Shown: in pieces, positions 10,487 through 21,626 of the stretch
How positions within the stretch are numbered: the first letter of the stretch is position 1
Layout: each line of letters begins with the position of its first letter
Assembly (NCBI GenBank): GCA_030704615.1
Contig: CM060733.1
Coordinates: 31,188,001-31,248,000 of the forward strand
DNA length: 60,000 nucleotides
From: Takakia lepidozioides
Taxonomy: Eukaryota > Streptophyta > Takakiopsida > Takakiales > Takakiaceae
Direction: 5' to 3'
Made by a program: the position numbers and the translations under genes
Notes under the pieces: model-generated
Told to the model about the DNA's origin: nothing
What the model saw: only the letters and a program-made list of their open reading frames with translations
The model's database searches: none

Positions 10487-12720
10487 TCAACGCTTCTTCC
10501 GCTTTTGAGGTCGTCCTTCGAAAGCTGCAACCGCCTCGGATGCGTTTCCCATTTCTGAGGCACGCACCCAAGATGCCTCCACATGATGATAGCCCTTCCA
10601 TTTGACGAGATACTCCGTTTCTCGGTTCCTGAACCTCCTCGACTTAAGTATTGCCTCCACCTCGTACTCAGGTTCATTTTCATGATCCAACAGCATAGGT
10701 GGCGGACGCAACACTTGATGCCGATTCGGACGCGCTTCATCTTTGAAGTAAGGCTTCAAAAGGGAGACATGGAATACTGGGTGCACCTTGCTGTTTGCCA
10801 GTAGCTCCAATTCATACACATCCTCATTCATAACCTTCCGAATGCGAAAAGGTCCCGCATACGGAGGTACGAACTTCGGACTCACTTCCGGAGGTAGTCG
10901 GAAATTCTTGATGTTCAACCAGACCTCTGTGCCTGCCTCAAACTTCACTTCCCTCCGCTTCCGATTCGCCTGCCTTTCATACCGTTTCCTAGCTTTGGCA
11001 ATGTTATACTTTGTGAGCTTCAACAAACGCTCGCGTTCTTCCAGTACCGCCGCTACTGCCGGTTCCTCCACGTCCTGGGCGGCCCAACTTGTCAGCACCA
11101 GAGGTGCTTTTCCATAGACCAATACGAAAGGGGAAACTCCTGTTGCGGAGTGTTTTGTGTTATTATAACAGAACTCTGCCGCGTCTAAGTGTTCCACCCA
11201 GTCTGTTTGGTCTGCCGACACGTAATTCCGCAGGATCTGCTTCACTACGGAATTCACTCTTTCTGTTTGGCCGTCAGTCGTAGGTCGGAAGGCGGTGCTC
11301 ATCTTCAGCCTCGTCCCCATCTTCTTCCAAAGTGCCTTCCAAAATTTACTCGTAAACTTTGGATCGCGGTCCGAGACAATATCCTTCGGGACTCCATGAT
11401 GCTTTAAGACGTGGGCGAAGTAAAGTCGCCCTGTCTCCTGCGCCGTAGCCGTCTCCTTGGTGGGGATGAAATGACCCATTTTACTGAACCTATCCACCAC
11501 CACCATGATTGCATCGAATCCTTTTGACAGCGGCATAGCAGTCATGAAATCCATCGGCCAAGTCCCCTCTGGAATCGGCAAGGGTTGTAACAGCCCCGCT
11601 TGCTTTTTGTACTCGCTCCGGTTTTTGTTGGCATGTGGTGCATGTCTTGACATACCCCTCTGCCTCCTCCCTCAGTTTGGGCCAGAAATACTCTTTCTTC
11701 AAGAGTGCCGCAGTGCGCTTGGCTCCGCCGTGGCCCGCAAGCGGGCTATCATGGCATTCTCTCAAGAGGCTATCTCTGATCCCTCCCTTCGGTACGTAGA
11801 GACGCTTTTGCTTATACTGGAGCAGTCCATTGTGCAAGTGAAACTGCGATTTAACCCCCATCCTCAAGTCCTGCATCACGGACTTCGCCAGCTCATCCTT
11901 CCGGCAAGCCTTCCGGATCTTCCTTTGGAGCGCCGTCTCGCCCTTGTACACCAACAAGAGCTGCTGCTTTCTACTTAAAGCATCGGCCACCACATTGTCT
12001 CGTCCCGGTTTATACTGGATATCCACGTCGAACACCGCCAAAGTATCTTGCCACCTAAGTTGTTTTGGGGACAACTTGGGCTGCGTGGCAAAATACTTCA
12101 CTGTGACATTGTCCGTGAACACCTTCACTGGGTTGGAACCAACATAGTGGTGCCAAAGCTCAAGACAGTGCACCACCGCCTTCATCTCTTTCTCGTGCGT
12201 CGGCCACCGTCGCTCCACTTCATTCAATTTCTTACTTTCGTAAGCCACTGGACGTCCATCTTGCATCAGTACACCTCCAATCGCAAAGTCCGACGCATCT
12301 GTATGATCTCGAACGAACGATTGAACTCCGGGATTTTCAAGACTGGAGCTTCCGCCATCCGCTGCTTCAATTCAGCAAAAGCTTGGCCACAAAAGGTGTT
12401 CCATGCCCAGACTTTAGATTTACACAGAAGGTCTGACAACGGCCCCGCGATCTTGGCAAAATTTCTCACATACTTCCGGTAATAGGAGGCGAGTCCAAGG
12501 AAGGATCGCACTCCCGAGACCGAAGTCGGAGGCTCCCAGTCCAAGATCGCCCTCACCTTTCTGTCATCCATTTTGATCCCATCCTGTGTAATCACATGCC
12601 CCAGGAACTCCACTTTTGTCACCCCGAATTCGCACTTTGAAGCTTTGGCATACAGCTTCCCTTCCCGCAATTTCTGGAACACCCTTTTGAGGTGCTCCAG
12701 GTGCTCCTCCTTTGTTTTCG
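10487..12720 (-). pseudogene. pol: family B pol: RT C-terminus, RNase H, integrase, chromodomain
   Basis: Three minus-strand frames join into one pol. Bases 12720-12290 hold the RT thumb and connection (CEFGVTKVEFLGHVITQDGI, VRSFLGLASYYRKYV). Bases 12285-11600 hold RNase H (PTHEKEMKAVVHCLE, VFTDNVTVKY) and the HHCC finger ending TCTTCQQ. Bases 11653-10487 hold integrase, with Asp in WPMDFMTAMP, Asp in VSDRDPKF and Glu in DGQTERVNS. A GPY/F-type region follows (PPYAGPFRIRKV), then a chromodomain (YEVEAILKSR, EYLVKWKGYHHVEASWV). Frameshifts lie near 12285 and 11600. The chromodomain marks a chromovirus. The element is defective but the integrase frame of 388 codons is intact. Confidence 0.92.
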
Positions 12721-12721
12721 A

Positions 12722-13088
12722 CCGGTGCTATTTGCAGACAAGAAGGATGGGACGTTGCGGATGTGTGTCGATTACAGGGCTCTGAATAAGGTGACTATCA
12801 AAAACCGGTACCCTTTGCCAAGGATCGACGACCTCTTCGATCGATTGGCAGGAGCGAAGTATTTCAGCCGGATCGACTTGCGCTCCGGCTATCATCAAAT
12901 TCGGGTGGCGGAAGGAGATGAGGAGAAGACCGCGTGCAGGACAAGGTATGGTTCATATGAGTTCTTGGTGATGCTTTTTGGGCTCACCAATGCACCAGCG
13001 ACATTTAGCACGCTGATGAACAGTTTTTCCAGGAGTGGTTGGATGACTTTGTGATCGTGTACATCGACGACATCTTGGTGTATTCAGA
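12722..13088 (+). pseudogene. family B RT core in inverted orientation
   Basis: On the plus strand the frame reads [19 protein letters not shown], then [14 protein letters not shown] and [11 protein letters not shown]. After a frameshift comes the YIDD active site, ending YSD. This is the fingers and palm of a Ty3/gypsy RT. It abuts the thumb of the same enzyme, which is on the minus strand at 12720. Flipping this segment in place would make the minus-strand RT continuous, so it is an internal inversion of about 367 bases. Confidence 0.85.
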
Positions 13089-13089
13089 T

Positions 13090-14510
13090 CCATTGCTTGC
13101 CCCAACACTTGACGACGTGATGCCTCAGAAAGAGACGACACCGCCGTGGTACCAGTGGTAAAACCCATTGCCCGCTCATGCTCGTCAGCATTAGGCTCCA
13201 CTAACTGCTGCAACTGAGCATCCCACAGGAGGCCAGGTCCACTATCCCGGAAAGCATGTGATCCTGGGAAGCTGAGCAGTGTAGATAATGCTGCTCGTGG
13301 TTGACCCACCTTGTTGACCACTGCCAAAGGCAAACGGTCATCGTTCTCATACACTGAGACTGCCTCCCTGTGTCCAGAATGCTATCCACTGTGAGATGTG
13401 CTGGCCGCTGCACCCCATCAAATGCACGCTTGAGCAGTGCGGGTGGCATCAAGTTAGTCCACCATAGCCGTGGACGATGAGCCCGTGACCCCATTGTAGC
13501 TGCATCTAGCAACATTGCTGACCCAAGCCACGACCGGACTTGATGCACACTGGCCATCACCCTGGCCTGAGAATCGCCCATCAGTGGCACATTCTCCAAG
13601 ATGTATGCTGGAGATACAGCTTGATGAAGCTGCAAGTGGCGCAAAACCCGCACCATCTTCCAAAATAGACCCGACCTCGAGTCTCGCAATCCATTGCCAT
13701 GCCCGGCTGATGAATGCCCTTGGCAGGGCCAACCTGCCACTACCAGATCAATGGAGCCAACCCGCTCCAAATCCTGCGCCCCTAGCAACGAAATGTCTGC
13801 TGGCAAGGCCTGCTGATATCCACGAATTGCAGACACCGACAACAACTCAGGGTACCGCTGCACCAATTGAGCAACATGGCGAAGTGAAACGTGTCGTGCA
13901 GTCTCATCCCTCTCCACATACAGGTAACGCCGAACTCGTACACCTGCCTGTAACACAGCAGCCAATCCGGTGCTGATCCCGCCAAACAAGTCCAGAAGAC
14001 AAATGCCTTCATCCGAATACTGCCACACAATAGGTGTGGTGTCCAATGGAGACAATTGAGATGGTCTTGATGCAATCCCCGCACTCTCCTCCTCTCCTGA
14101 CGGTACAAAAGCCTCCACCCAGGCTTGTTGCACCCGTCGATCAGCATCCCGCTGCAAATCCTTGCTCGTGCCCCACAATGGAGTCTAAGCAACCATGGTA
14201 GGCAACTCCGCCATACCATACATATTATCCTCCTCTCCCGGAGGTGGCATATCCTCTGAATGAGCGTTGCTCTCAAGCAACTCTCTAGGCCAACTCACTG
14301 CCGCTGTGAATGCTGCTAGTGTCGGCATCTTGCCTCGCTGGGCAACCGCAACTCCTCCTATGAACGTCACAGGGAGCTACACACGCCGGCCCTCCCCTGA
14401 CTGCCATGCAAGCCTATAGGAAGCTGACTCCTCCCAAAAATCCAGGATGAAGCCCATGGGGTACAACACTGCCCCACCAACCAGGACATCGTATGAGACC
14501 GCGTCTGTCA
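13090..14510 (-). pseudogene. family A copy A4: protease tail and DNMT3-like methyltransferase
   Basis: The minus strand reads the end of the protease (AVSYDVLVGG, PMGFILDFWEESASYR), the linker, then the methyltransferase: motif I LLDLFGGISTGLAAVLQAG, motif IV DLVVAGWPCQGHSSAG, motif VI AYILENVPLMGD and motif VIII GSRAHRPRLWW. A CAG to TAG change near 14188 breaks the linker, and a small deletion near 13370 shifts the frame before motifs IX-X. The end at 13090 is the junction with family B. Upstream, the protease joins directly to the 5' terminal region, so gag is deleted. Confidence 0.88.
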
Positions 14511-17500
14511 CAACCCGGACTGACTCTTGCCTCCACCTACGGAAAGGTCTTGGTCTAATGAGAGGGTGGAAACTACGAGGAAGAGAAGCTAAAGCAATGC
14601 CTAACCCCAGCATGCCCTCATCCCAACACTCTTCCTCTCCTCTCTTCCCTCACTTGCATGACCATGGGAATATCATGAAGATACTGCTCAAACCGCCCTC
14701 CACGAGCTTCAAAATTCAGCCTTCAAGACCACATGCCAGTCCTTAGGCAGTCCACTAGTGCCTCCACGAGTCAGCACAGGCCGTCCACAGGTCAACACGG
14801 GCCACCACAGACCAGCACAAGCCCACACAGCTCACAGGCCACAACCTGTCACAGCCCTACACAGGTCATAGGGTCATAGCCCCACAGGCCGCAGCCTGTC
14901 ACAGCCCAAAGGCCACATGTCACAGCCTGTCACAGCCCATCACAACCCCAAAGGCCACAGGCACAGCCTGTCACAGCCCTACAAAGGTCACAGGGTCACA
15001 GCCCCAAAGGCCATAGCCTACCACAACCCCTCACAGCCCCATAGGCCACAGGGCACAGCCTGTCACAGCCCGACACAGGTCAGAGGGGTCACAGCCCCAA
15101 AGGCCACAGCCCCTCACAGCCCGTCACAGCCCCACAGGCCACTAGGCACAGCCTGTCACAGCCCGTCACAGCCCACAGGCCACAGGGCACAGCCTGTCAC
15201 AGCTCGCCACAGCCCATCACAGCTCGCCACAGCCTGTCACATCCCGTCACAGCCCCACAGGCCACACAGCACAGCCTGTCACAGCCCCTCATAGCCCGTC
15301 ACAGCCCCACAGGCCACAGGGCACAGCATGTCAAGCCCCTCACAGCCCGTCACAGCCCCACAGGCCATTGGGCACAGCCTGTCACAGCCCGTCACAGCCC
15401 CACAGGCCACAGGGCACAGCCTGTCACAGCCCCTTATAGCCCGTCACAGCCCCACAGGCCATAGGGCACAGTTTGTCACAACCCCTTATAGCCCATCAAA
15501 GCCCCACAGGCCACGGGGCACAGCCTATCAAGCCCCTCATAGCCCGTCACAGCCCCACAGGCCACTGGGCACAGCCTGTCACAGCCCCTCACAGCCCCAA
15601 AGGCCTCAGGCACGGCCTGTCACAACCCTTCACAGCCCGTCACAGCCCCAAAGGCCTCAGGCACGGCCTGTCACAGCCCCTCACAGCCCATCACAGCCCC
15701 AAAGGCCACGGGCACAGCCTGTCACAGCCCATCACAGCCCCAAAGGCCAGGGGCGCAGCCCATCACAGCCCGTCACAGGCCCCAAAAGGCCACCGGCACA
15801 GCCCCTCACAGCCCATCACAGCCCCCAGGGCCACCGGCGCAGCCCGTCACAGGCCCTCACAGCCCGTCACAGCCCCGAAGGCCACCGTCACAGCCCGTCA
15901 CAGCCCGTGACAGCCTCGAAGGCCACCGGCACAGCCCCTCACAGGCCCTCACAGGCCGTCACAGCCCCAAAGGCCACCGGCGCAGCCCGTCACAGCCCCG
16001 AAGGCCACCGGCACAGCCCCTCACAGCCCGTCACAGCCCCCAAGGCCTCAGGGACAGCCCGTCACAGCCCCATCCATGGCCGCTCTGGCAGTTTAGCTAT
16101 TTCTCCAAGGGGTTTAGCCACGCCAAGCTAGGGTTTGTGTCTCTTGGACTCTAGGCTTCTTTCCACCGAGCTATGGCGGCTGTGAGGAAATCAGCAAGGT
16201 ATTCTTGCTCTTTCGGCTCCCACACACCACCATAGTAGCCCTAAGCCATGAGGTGGTTGCCACAAACCAAGCCTTCTTTCTCACTTAGCCTCCCCAAACA
16301 CGCCACTAAACTCAATGACAAACAACCAAGCCCTGCTGGTTCCCAGCCCTTGTGAGCACTCATTCAAGCACTCTCCTTGGCCATAGCATCTGTCTTAGAG
16401 CCTATTCCAGCCCCCTACACCTGCTGCTTCAAGAGTTGCGCTCCCTTCAAGCTTGAAGTTGAAACCCCAACTCACATAGGCCCTACAAGTGCTTTTCTTT
16501 CACTCCAAGTGGAAACCAGCCCTAGACCTTCCGTTCTAGCTCTCTAAAGCTTGCAAACAAGAGCCTCAATGGGCTGAAGGCATGCTCCACACATGCCCCA
16601 CTCTCACCATAAGAGAATCAGCTCCCTATCTTGGCTCCTTGGCTCCTTGATGCTCTCTAAGACAAGACTAAGCACTCCACAGCCCTTGCCAAGCTCCTGA
16701 AACCCTAAGGCTTACATTTCCAGCCACAAGACACTCCTCTTGTGGTGCAAGAACTTTTCTTCCAAGCTCTGAAACCCTAGGTGCACATTCCATGGCCTTG
16801 CCGCACCTCTTAGCTCTTGTTCCAGCCCCGCTCTTGCCATGGCAAGAGCCCTCATACCGCTGGAGTTTCAGATTGAAACCCCCAACTCAACATAGCCACA
16901 AATGCATTGGCTTGCGTACAAGAGAAATCAGCCATCTCTCTTCACTCATACCTCCTTATGAGCTTGAAGTTGGAGCTCCCAATAACTGTGACTTACATCT
17001 AACACCCTCGCAGCTCCACATTGCTGCAGCTCCTTAACTTGGCCTGCAGCTGAAGAAGACGACCACCAGTTCACCCACTCGAGACCAGCATCTCCCCCGC
17101 TTCACACTAGAAGCCCAAACTTGGTTGCCATAGCGTTGAGCTATGCAACGCCGCTCTTCAACATATGCTACCTGCCTCTCTATCCATTGCAAACCTGCAA
17201 CTTGTTCACCTTTGCACTCTATCCACTTTGGATAGGCTCATGTACGGATCCCTGCACTCTAGGCTGAACCGCTTCTCATGAAAACACAAGTGCTACAAAA
17301 CAACTCGAACCTGGCACTCACAGACTCGAGCTGATTTTTCTCGAGTGATAACGAAGAAGAATACAAGCACAAGCTCATGCGAGCTCACAAAGCTGAAGCA
17401 TAAACTCATGCATATATAACCTCATCACTCAAATACAAGTCAAGCCAAGTGCACCCCACGCCATGGGGAATCCACACTACGGCGCCATAGCTAGGCGCGG

Positions 17501-17672
17501 TGAGGCGAAACTCGAGAAAGATGAGCCTCCCGCGCTTGCCGTGAAGATAACCACTCCAGGGCCTAAATCTGCCTTGACCCCTGGATTGACACTTGGGCCA
17601 ATCCCAAATGTCAATATGTAAAAGCTAGCTATTTCCTAGCTAGTTTCACACTAGTGGTAAAATAACTTGACA
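14511..17672 (-). mobile_element. family A copy A4: 5' terminal region
   Basis: On the minus strand it starts TGTCAAGTTATTTTACCAC at 17672 and ends at the CAGTCCGGGTT motif near 14511. It is the longest version seen (3.16 kb) and contains the block 16080-17510 missing from A1. Its first 350 bases align with A7 34594-34950 at much lower identity, including a short inverted repeat around AAGTGTCA. It lies next to a PPR pseudogene at 17673, which is probably the insertion site. Confidence 0.75.
14800..16080 (-). repeat. GGCTGTGA-type tandem array in A4
   Basis: This is the counterpart of 780-1700 in the other orientation. On the plus strand it appears as repeated CACAGCCCGTCACAGCCCC units with interspersed AAGGCCAC. 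It is longer than in A1 (about 1.28 kb against 0.92 kb) and its unit order differs, so the arrays have changed in length independently. It is open in several plus-strand frames only because of its composition. Confidence 0.9.
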
Positions 17673-18362
17673 GTCTCCATTGTCCCACCATTGACTGGAG
17701 TCGGAAAGTGTTCATTCCAAAGCTTCTCCTCATCTTTGTTATTTGTTTTTGGATGTTCCACACTAGCACACTCCCTTCATACATGTCCACGAGGGTATTG
17801 TTCAGAATGACATTTGACAATTGCCACTTTGACAATGTCACCATGGACCTCTTTGCCCTTTTCCAGAGCTGCCAGGCTTGCACATGCATCGCAGATACAC
17901 ACAAACGTGATGTGGTCGGGCTTCACCCCTTCCCCCATCATTTGATCATAGGTCTCCAAAGCCTCCATAACATATTTCCGCTGTGCATATTACCCTGCAA
18001 GGATCGCGTTCCATGACACCACACCTCGTTTAGTCATAGTGTTGAAAACTCCCTTCGCATCCTTAATGCACCCACATTTGGCATACATGTTCACCAGGGC
18101 AGTGTTCAGAATGACATCTGGTACAATTCCAGCTTTGACGATGTCACCATGGACCTCTTTCCCCTTTTCCAAGGCTCTTAGGCTTGCACACACATTGCAA
18201 ACACAAACAAATGTGATGTGGTTGGGCTTCACCCCTTCGCGCAACATTTGCTCATCGGTCTCCAAAGCATTCCTACCACACCCATGCTTGGTAAGTCCTG
18301 CCAACATTATATTCCACGTGATCAAAGATCGTTGGGGCATTCTACTGAACACTTGGTCATAC
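17673..18362 (-). pseudogene. PPR protein fragment
   Basis: The minus strand shows pentatricopeptide repeats of the long (PLS) plant type: RMPQRSLITWNIMLAGL, EGVKPNHITFVCVCNVCAS, ALVNMYAKCGCIKDAK and RGVVSWNAILAG. A stop then falls in the next repeat, which continues as MEALETYDQMMGEGVKPDH and CASLAALEKGKEVHGDIVK before the frame shifts. Plant PPR proteins bind organellar RNA. This piece lacks a start, a targeting peptide and any C-terminal E/DYW domain. The element A4 adjoins it at 17672. Confidence 0.85.
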
Positions 18363-18540
18363 TAAATTGTAGGGTAAGGATTCTGAAACCCTACATTCAA
18401 ACCAGCAAATGGGCACTTAATAAATTCCACAAGGCCCTAGCCAGGGAATAAATTTTGCAGCAAGTATAGACTAGTCAGTTTCAGGATATCCATAGGAAAG
18501 AATCACTTAATTCCACCTGAAATATTCTACCCAAGATTAG

Positions 18541-18561
18541 AGAGAGAGAGAGAGAGAGAGA
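18541..18561. repeat. (AG)n microsatellite
   Basis: Ten AG dinucleotides lie in the intron that follows the second RFC3-like exon. Confidence 0.9.
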
Positions 18562-18564
18562 AAC

Positions 18565-19484
18565 CTTTTCAGCACTGATGCCATACATCTCTCAGAGCAA
18601 TGCCATAATGAGGGTTTTCTTGCCTGCTCCAGTGGGACCATAGAACAACAAGTGTGGACAATCTCCCTATGTTGTCTGTCAACCACACAGAGAACATCAT
18701 TCATCTCTTCCTCAACACACTCTCTACAAATTCCCATTGTTTGGCATAGGCCTTGTGAGACCCAAACTGTCTTGCAGGCCCTCAAGGCACCTTGTGGGCG
18801 TTATGAAGTATCTTTTCTCTACACCTCTATATGCATCAGTGTACCATAAGCCATTTGGACTCCCAATCAGCTTCATAAAGTGTCTTTCATTCTTTCTTAG
18901 CAAAGATCAGTCCGTCCCTCCATAATTTCGTCGAAGACCAACTGCCGAATGTGAGCTTAACAGATCAGGGCTTATCTCATTGTAAACAAACAACCTGCAC
19001 ACGCTTTAGTTGTATATCAATCTGCTACAGTGTGGTGCAGGTCTGGTGACGCTGGTGTGGATAGCAAAATGGCCAACCTTCGTAAGTTCGTCTGTGAAAA
19101 TTAAAACTGTATATGGTCAATCCAATATATGCACGGGGTCTGATGCCACACACTGCAGTATGTTGGCAATCAAAGCCCTCTGTGGTCCTTACTTGTCCTG
19201 GGCACCTCTAGAACATAGAGGAAAGTCGATAACATTCGAGCCTCGCTGCATTTCTAGTTACCTTGCGCACTTGTGACAAACCTATCAATGTAGATTTCGC
19301 AACGTGCTCGCTGTAGTTAACCTCCTGAGATCAAGACAACATTTTGCAAAGATGCAAAGTTCTCACCAGATTCTTTAGATGTTGGGCTTCCTCAACATGC
19401 ACCATCACTTTGTCAAGCGTCCGTGGCCGGTACTTGTCTACGACCTTTTTTCTTTGCCTTCCAACTCTTATATACCCACAACAT
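18565..19484 (-). pseudogene. replication factor C subunit 3 (RFC3) fragment
   Basis: Two exons of a clamp-loader small subunit are visible on the minus strand. The first (19484-19367) has ATG-Leu-Trp-Val, then a 34-base insertion that breaks the frame, then VDKYRPRTLDKVMVHVEEAQ and a GTGAGA donor. The second (about 18666-18565) encodes CPHLLFYGPTGAGKKTLIMA, which is the Walker A loop, followed by a TGA where the family has Arg, then EMYGISAEK and a donor. The rest of the gene, about 300 codons, is absent because PPR sequence follows. An (AG)n run lies directly downstream. It is a truncated pseudogene. Confidence 0.8.
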
Positions 19485-21626
19485 TTCTCACTCCTCTCTG
19501 AGCCTCCAACAACACTTCCAATCAACCACTCTCTGTCTGTATTTGCTCTGAGGTTAAGCTAACCTGTAAGCATGTGGATCCACAAGAAGCTGCGATAAAC
19601 GAAACTAGGGGAGTTGTAACATGAAGGCAACAGTAGACACTCTTGTCAATAACAAACTACTCAAACGACACAAACAATGTCTCTAAACAAAACAGTTCTC
19701 CATCTGCGTCTGCATCTGAGTGAACCCAACTTTGATCGTCCTCGGCAATTGCAAGAAAGAAGCAGATGGGTACCAGCGTCCGGAATCATGGCAGCGAAGT
19801 GAAGTGAAGTTTTTTTTTTTTTTAACACTCCAGTGTGAAATTGGTGGGATAGGCTCATGTCGGGTGACCCAACTTGTATGATGGCTAAGTCATGATGTCA
19901 TGGATGTATTTCTTGCATTCATGGGGCATGCATGGTGGATGCGTGCAATACAATAACACTGAGTTCAATGTGTGACAGTAGTTTCGGGAGCAAGGGACCC
20001 GGCGCGGGGGCAGCGGGTGGAGCGGGAGGGCGGCGCCTGGAGCTGCGACCGTGGGCCGCGGCGCTGCCCCGAGGGGGGGGGGCGAGGTGGAGGGCGGGGT
20101 GGGGCCACACAGGCAGGCCCGCTGAGGCAGCATTCAACTCCCGGGCCTCTTTTATCACTTGCCTAACTGAGCTACCAGCTGTTGGTATTTTAATCAAAAC
20201 GAAATACATTTTTTTTTCCCCGTATCAGTAAAATTTCGAGGGCGTCTATCCCCCTTTATGTAACAAAACAAAACCAAAAAAAAATTAGTGTCTGTATGGA
20301 TCATTGCATGGACCCAACCAGGAGGTGTTGGGTTCGAACTTCGAACTCCGGTGGAATACACGAAATGATGGATGTTTATTAACCGGAAACCCCCTCTTGG
20401 ACATCTCCACGGTGCGACGGCACCTACCCAAAAACGGGAATCTAACAACGTGGGGTCCAAAAAAGTAGTCCACGATTGGCTCAGCCCGGCAGATTTGCTG
20501 CTGGCCCCGCCTTAATCCTGCCAATTATACCGGGACCCCGCCAATCACGCTACATTAAACTTGTGAGTTATTTGGGAGTTAATGCGATATGATGTCCTCC
20601 GTTAATGAGCCCAGATCGTGATCGAACGGCGGGCCTGCCCCAGGGCTATCACTGCCGTGTCTGGTACAGTCCCGACCGTGGAGTTTCAACCAACCCGTCC
20701 CTGCAAAAATTACCGTAACCTGGGCATATAGTGTTTGACGTGCCGTGCTCACCGTGGAGATGCTCTAAGAGCATCCCCACCGGTGTTCCTAAATGCCACG
20801 GCAACAACGTTACTTGAGCACCTGGCCCTGGTATCCTCACCCCGGGGCCTGCACTTTGGTGCAGGATAGGGGCCCTCTTCAGCCTGGGCGGTACCTGCTG
20901 GAGCGACTAAGAAGCACGCCCGCGTGCTTTTATGGCGTGATGGTGAGGCGGTGTCTGCCAGGTGGTCCCTCCGCAACAGGGGCGCGTCAAAAATAACATG
21001 TGCAGGGCAGTTTGATGGAGTTGCCGCTTGGGGAGGGGAGTGTTCAAGGCAGCGGGAGGCTACCGTGCAGTGGTGAGGCTACCGTGCAGTGGTGTTTAGT
21101 GTATCCCCGGTGGAGTTGCTCTAAGATCATCCCCACAGGTGGCTCTGTATGTGGGTACATCAAGTGCCTTATATTGCAGAGCGCTCAAGAAGATGGACGG
21201 CAAACCTCACGCCACCCTCCCGCTCAACCTCTCGCTCGCCAGCTTCTCATGTGTGGGATGATCACCTGACTCCAGATGCGCGCTGGACTCGTCCGACGTT
21301 GACTTGCGTGAGCCATAACGGGCCGGAAGGACACGGCAAGATCCGGGGTCCGGTTCCAATTTGGAGCGCACGTTACCGCGCATTGTAACGTGTAGCGGTG
21401 GGGCATGGTTTTTGTGTCTTATCTCCACTTCCGTGGCTGATAGCAGGCCCCGGTGGGGGATGCTCTAAGGCCTAATTTAGAAAGGGGGTATTAAGGCTGG
21501 CCCCAAAACCTCCTCTACAAACCAAAAGATAACAAGAAACCTCAGTCAAGGAGCTAACTTGAGACCGATACAGGTGTCAGCTCTCACTTTGTCAAACTGT
21601 GCACGAACAGATGAAGTAATGATAGA
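19485..21626. other. intergenic, no gene recognised
   Basis: No coding sequence is supported. A very GC-rich stretch lies at 19990-20110. A tRNA-like promoter pair lies at 20130-20175 and is listed separately. Short direct repeats around ACCGTGCAGTGG (21062-21095) and the phrase GATGCTCTAAG (20758, 21463) recur. The open frames here are short and mutually antisense. Confidence 0.4.
20110..20178 (-). repeat. possible tRNA-derived SINE head
   Basis: The minus strand reads GCTGGTAGCTCAGTTAGGC, a good match to the tRNA A box. About 30 bases later it reads GAGTTGAATGC at the position of a B box, which is a poor match to GGTTCGANTCC. No paired acceptor stem was found, so a functional tRNA is unlikely and a decayed SINE is the better reading. 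Confidence 0.3.

Noticed and set aside
10788-12482. Plus-strand frames across family B (for example 11505-11978)
   Set aside because: They are antisense to clear pol domains and show no similarity of their own.
14917-16131. Plus-strand frames of 125-267 codons in the A4 array
   Set aside because: Same tandem array in reverse orientation. Overlapping frames are open for the same reason.
14511-17672. Calling the family A 5' region a confirmed LTR
   Set aside because: Position and TG start fit, but no second copy occurs at the 3' end of any family A piece in the window. I therefore call it a 5' terminal region.
20110-20178. A functional tRNA gene
   Set aside because: The A box is good, but the B box is poor and acceptor and anticodon arms do not pair.
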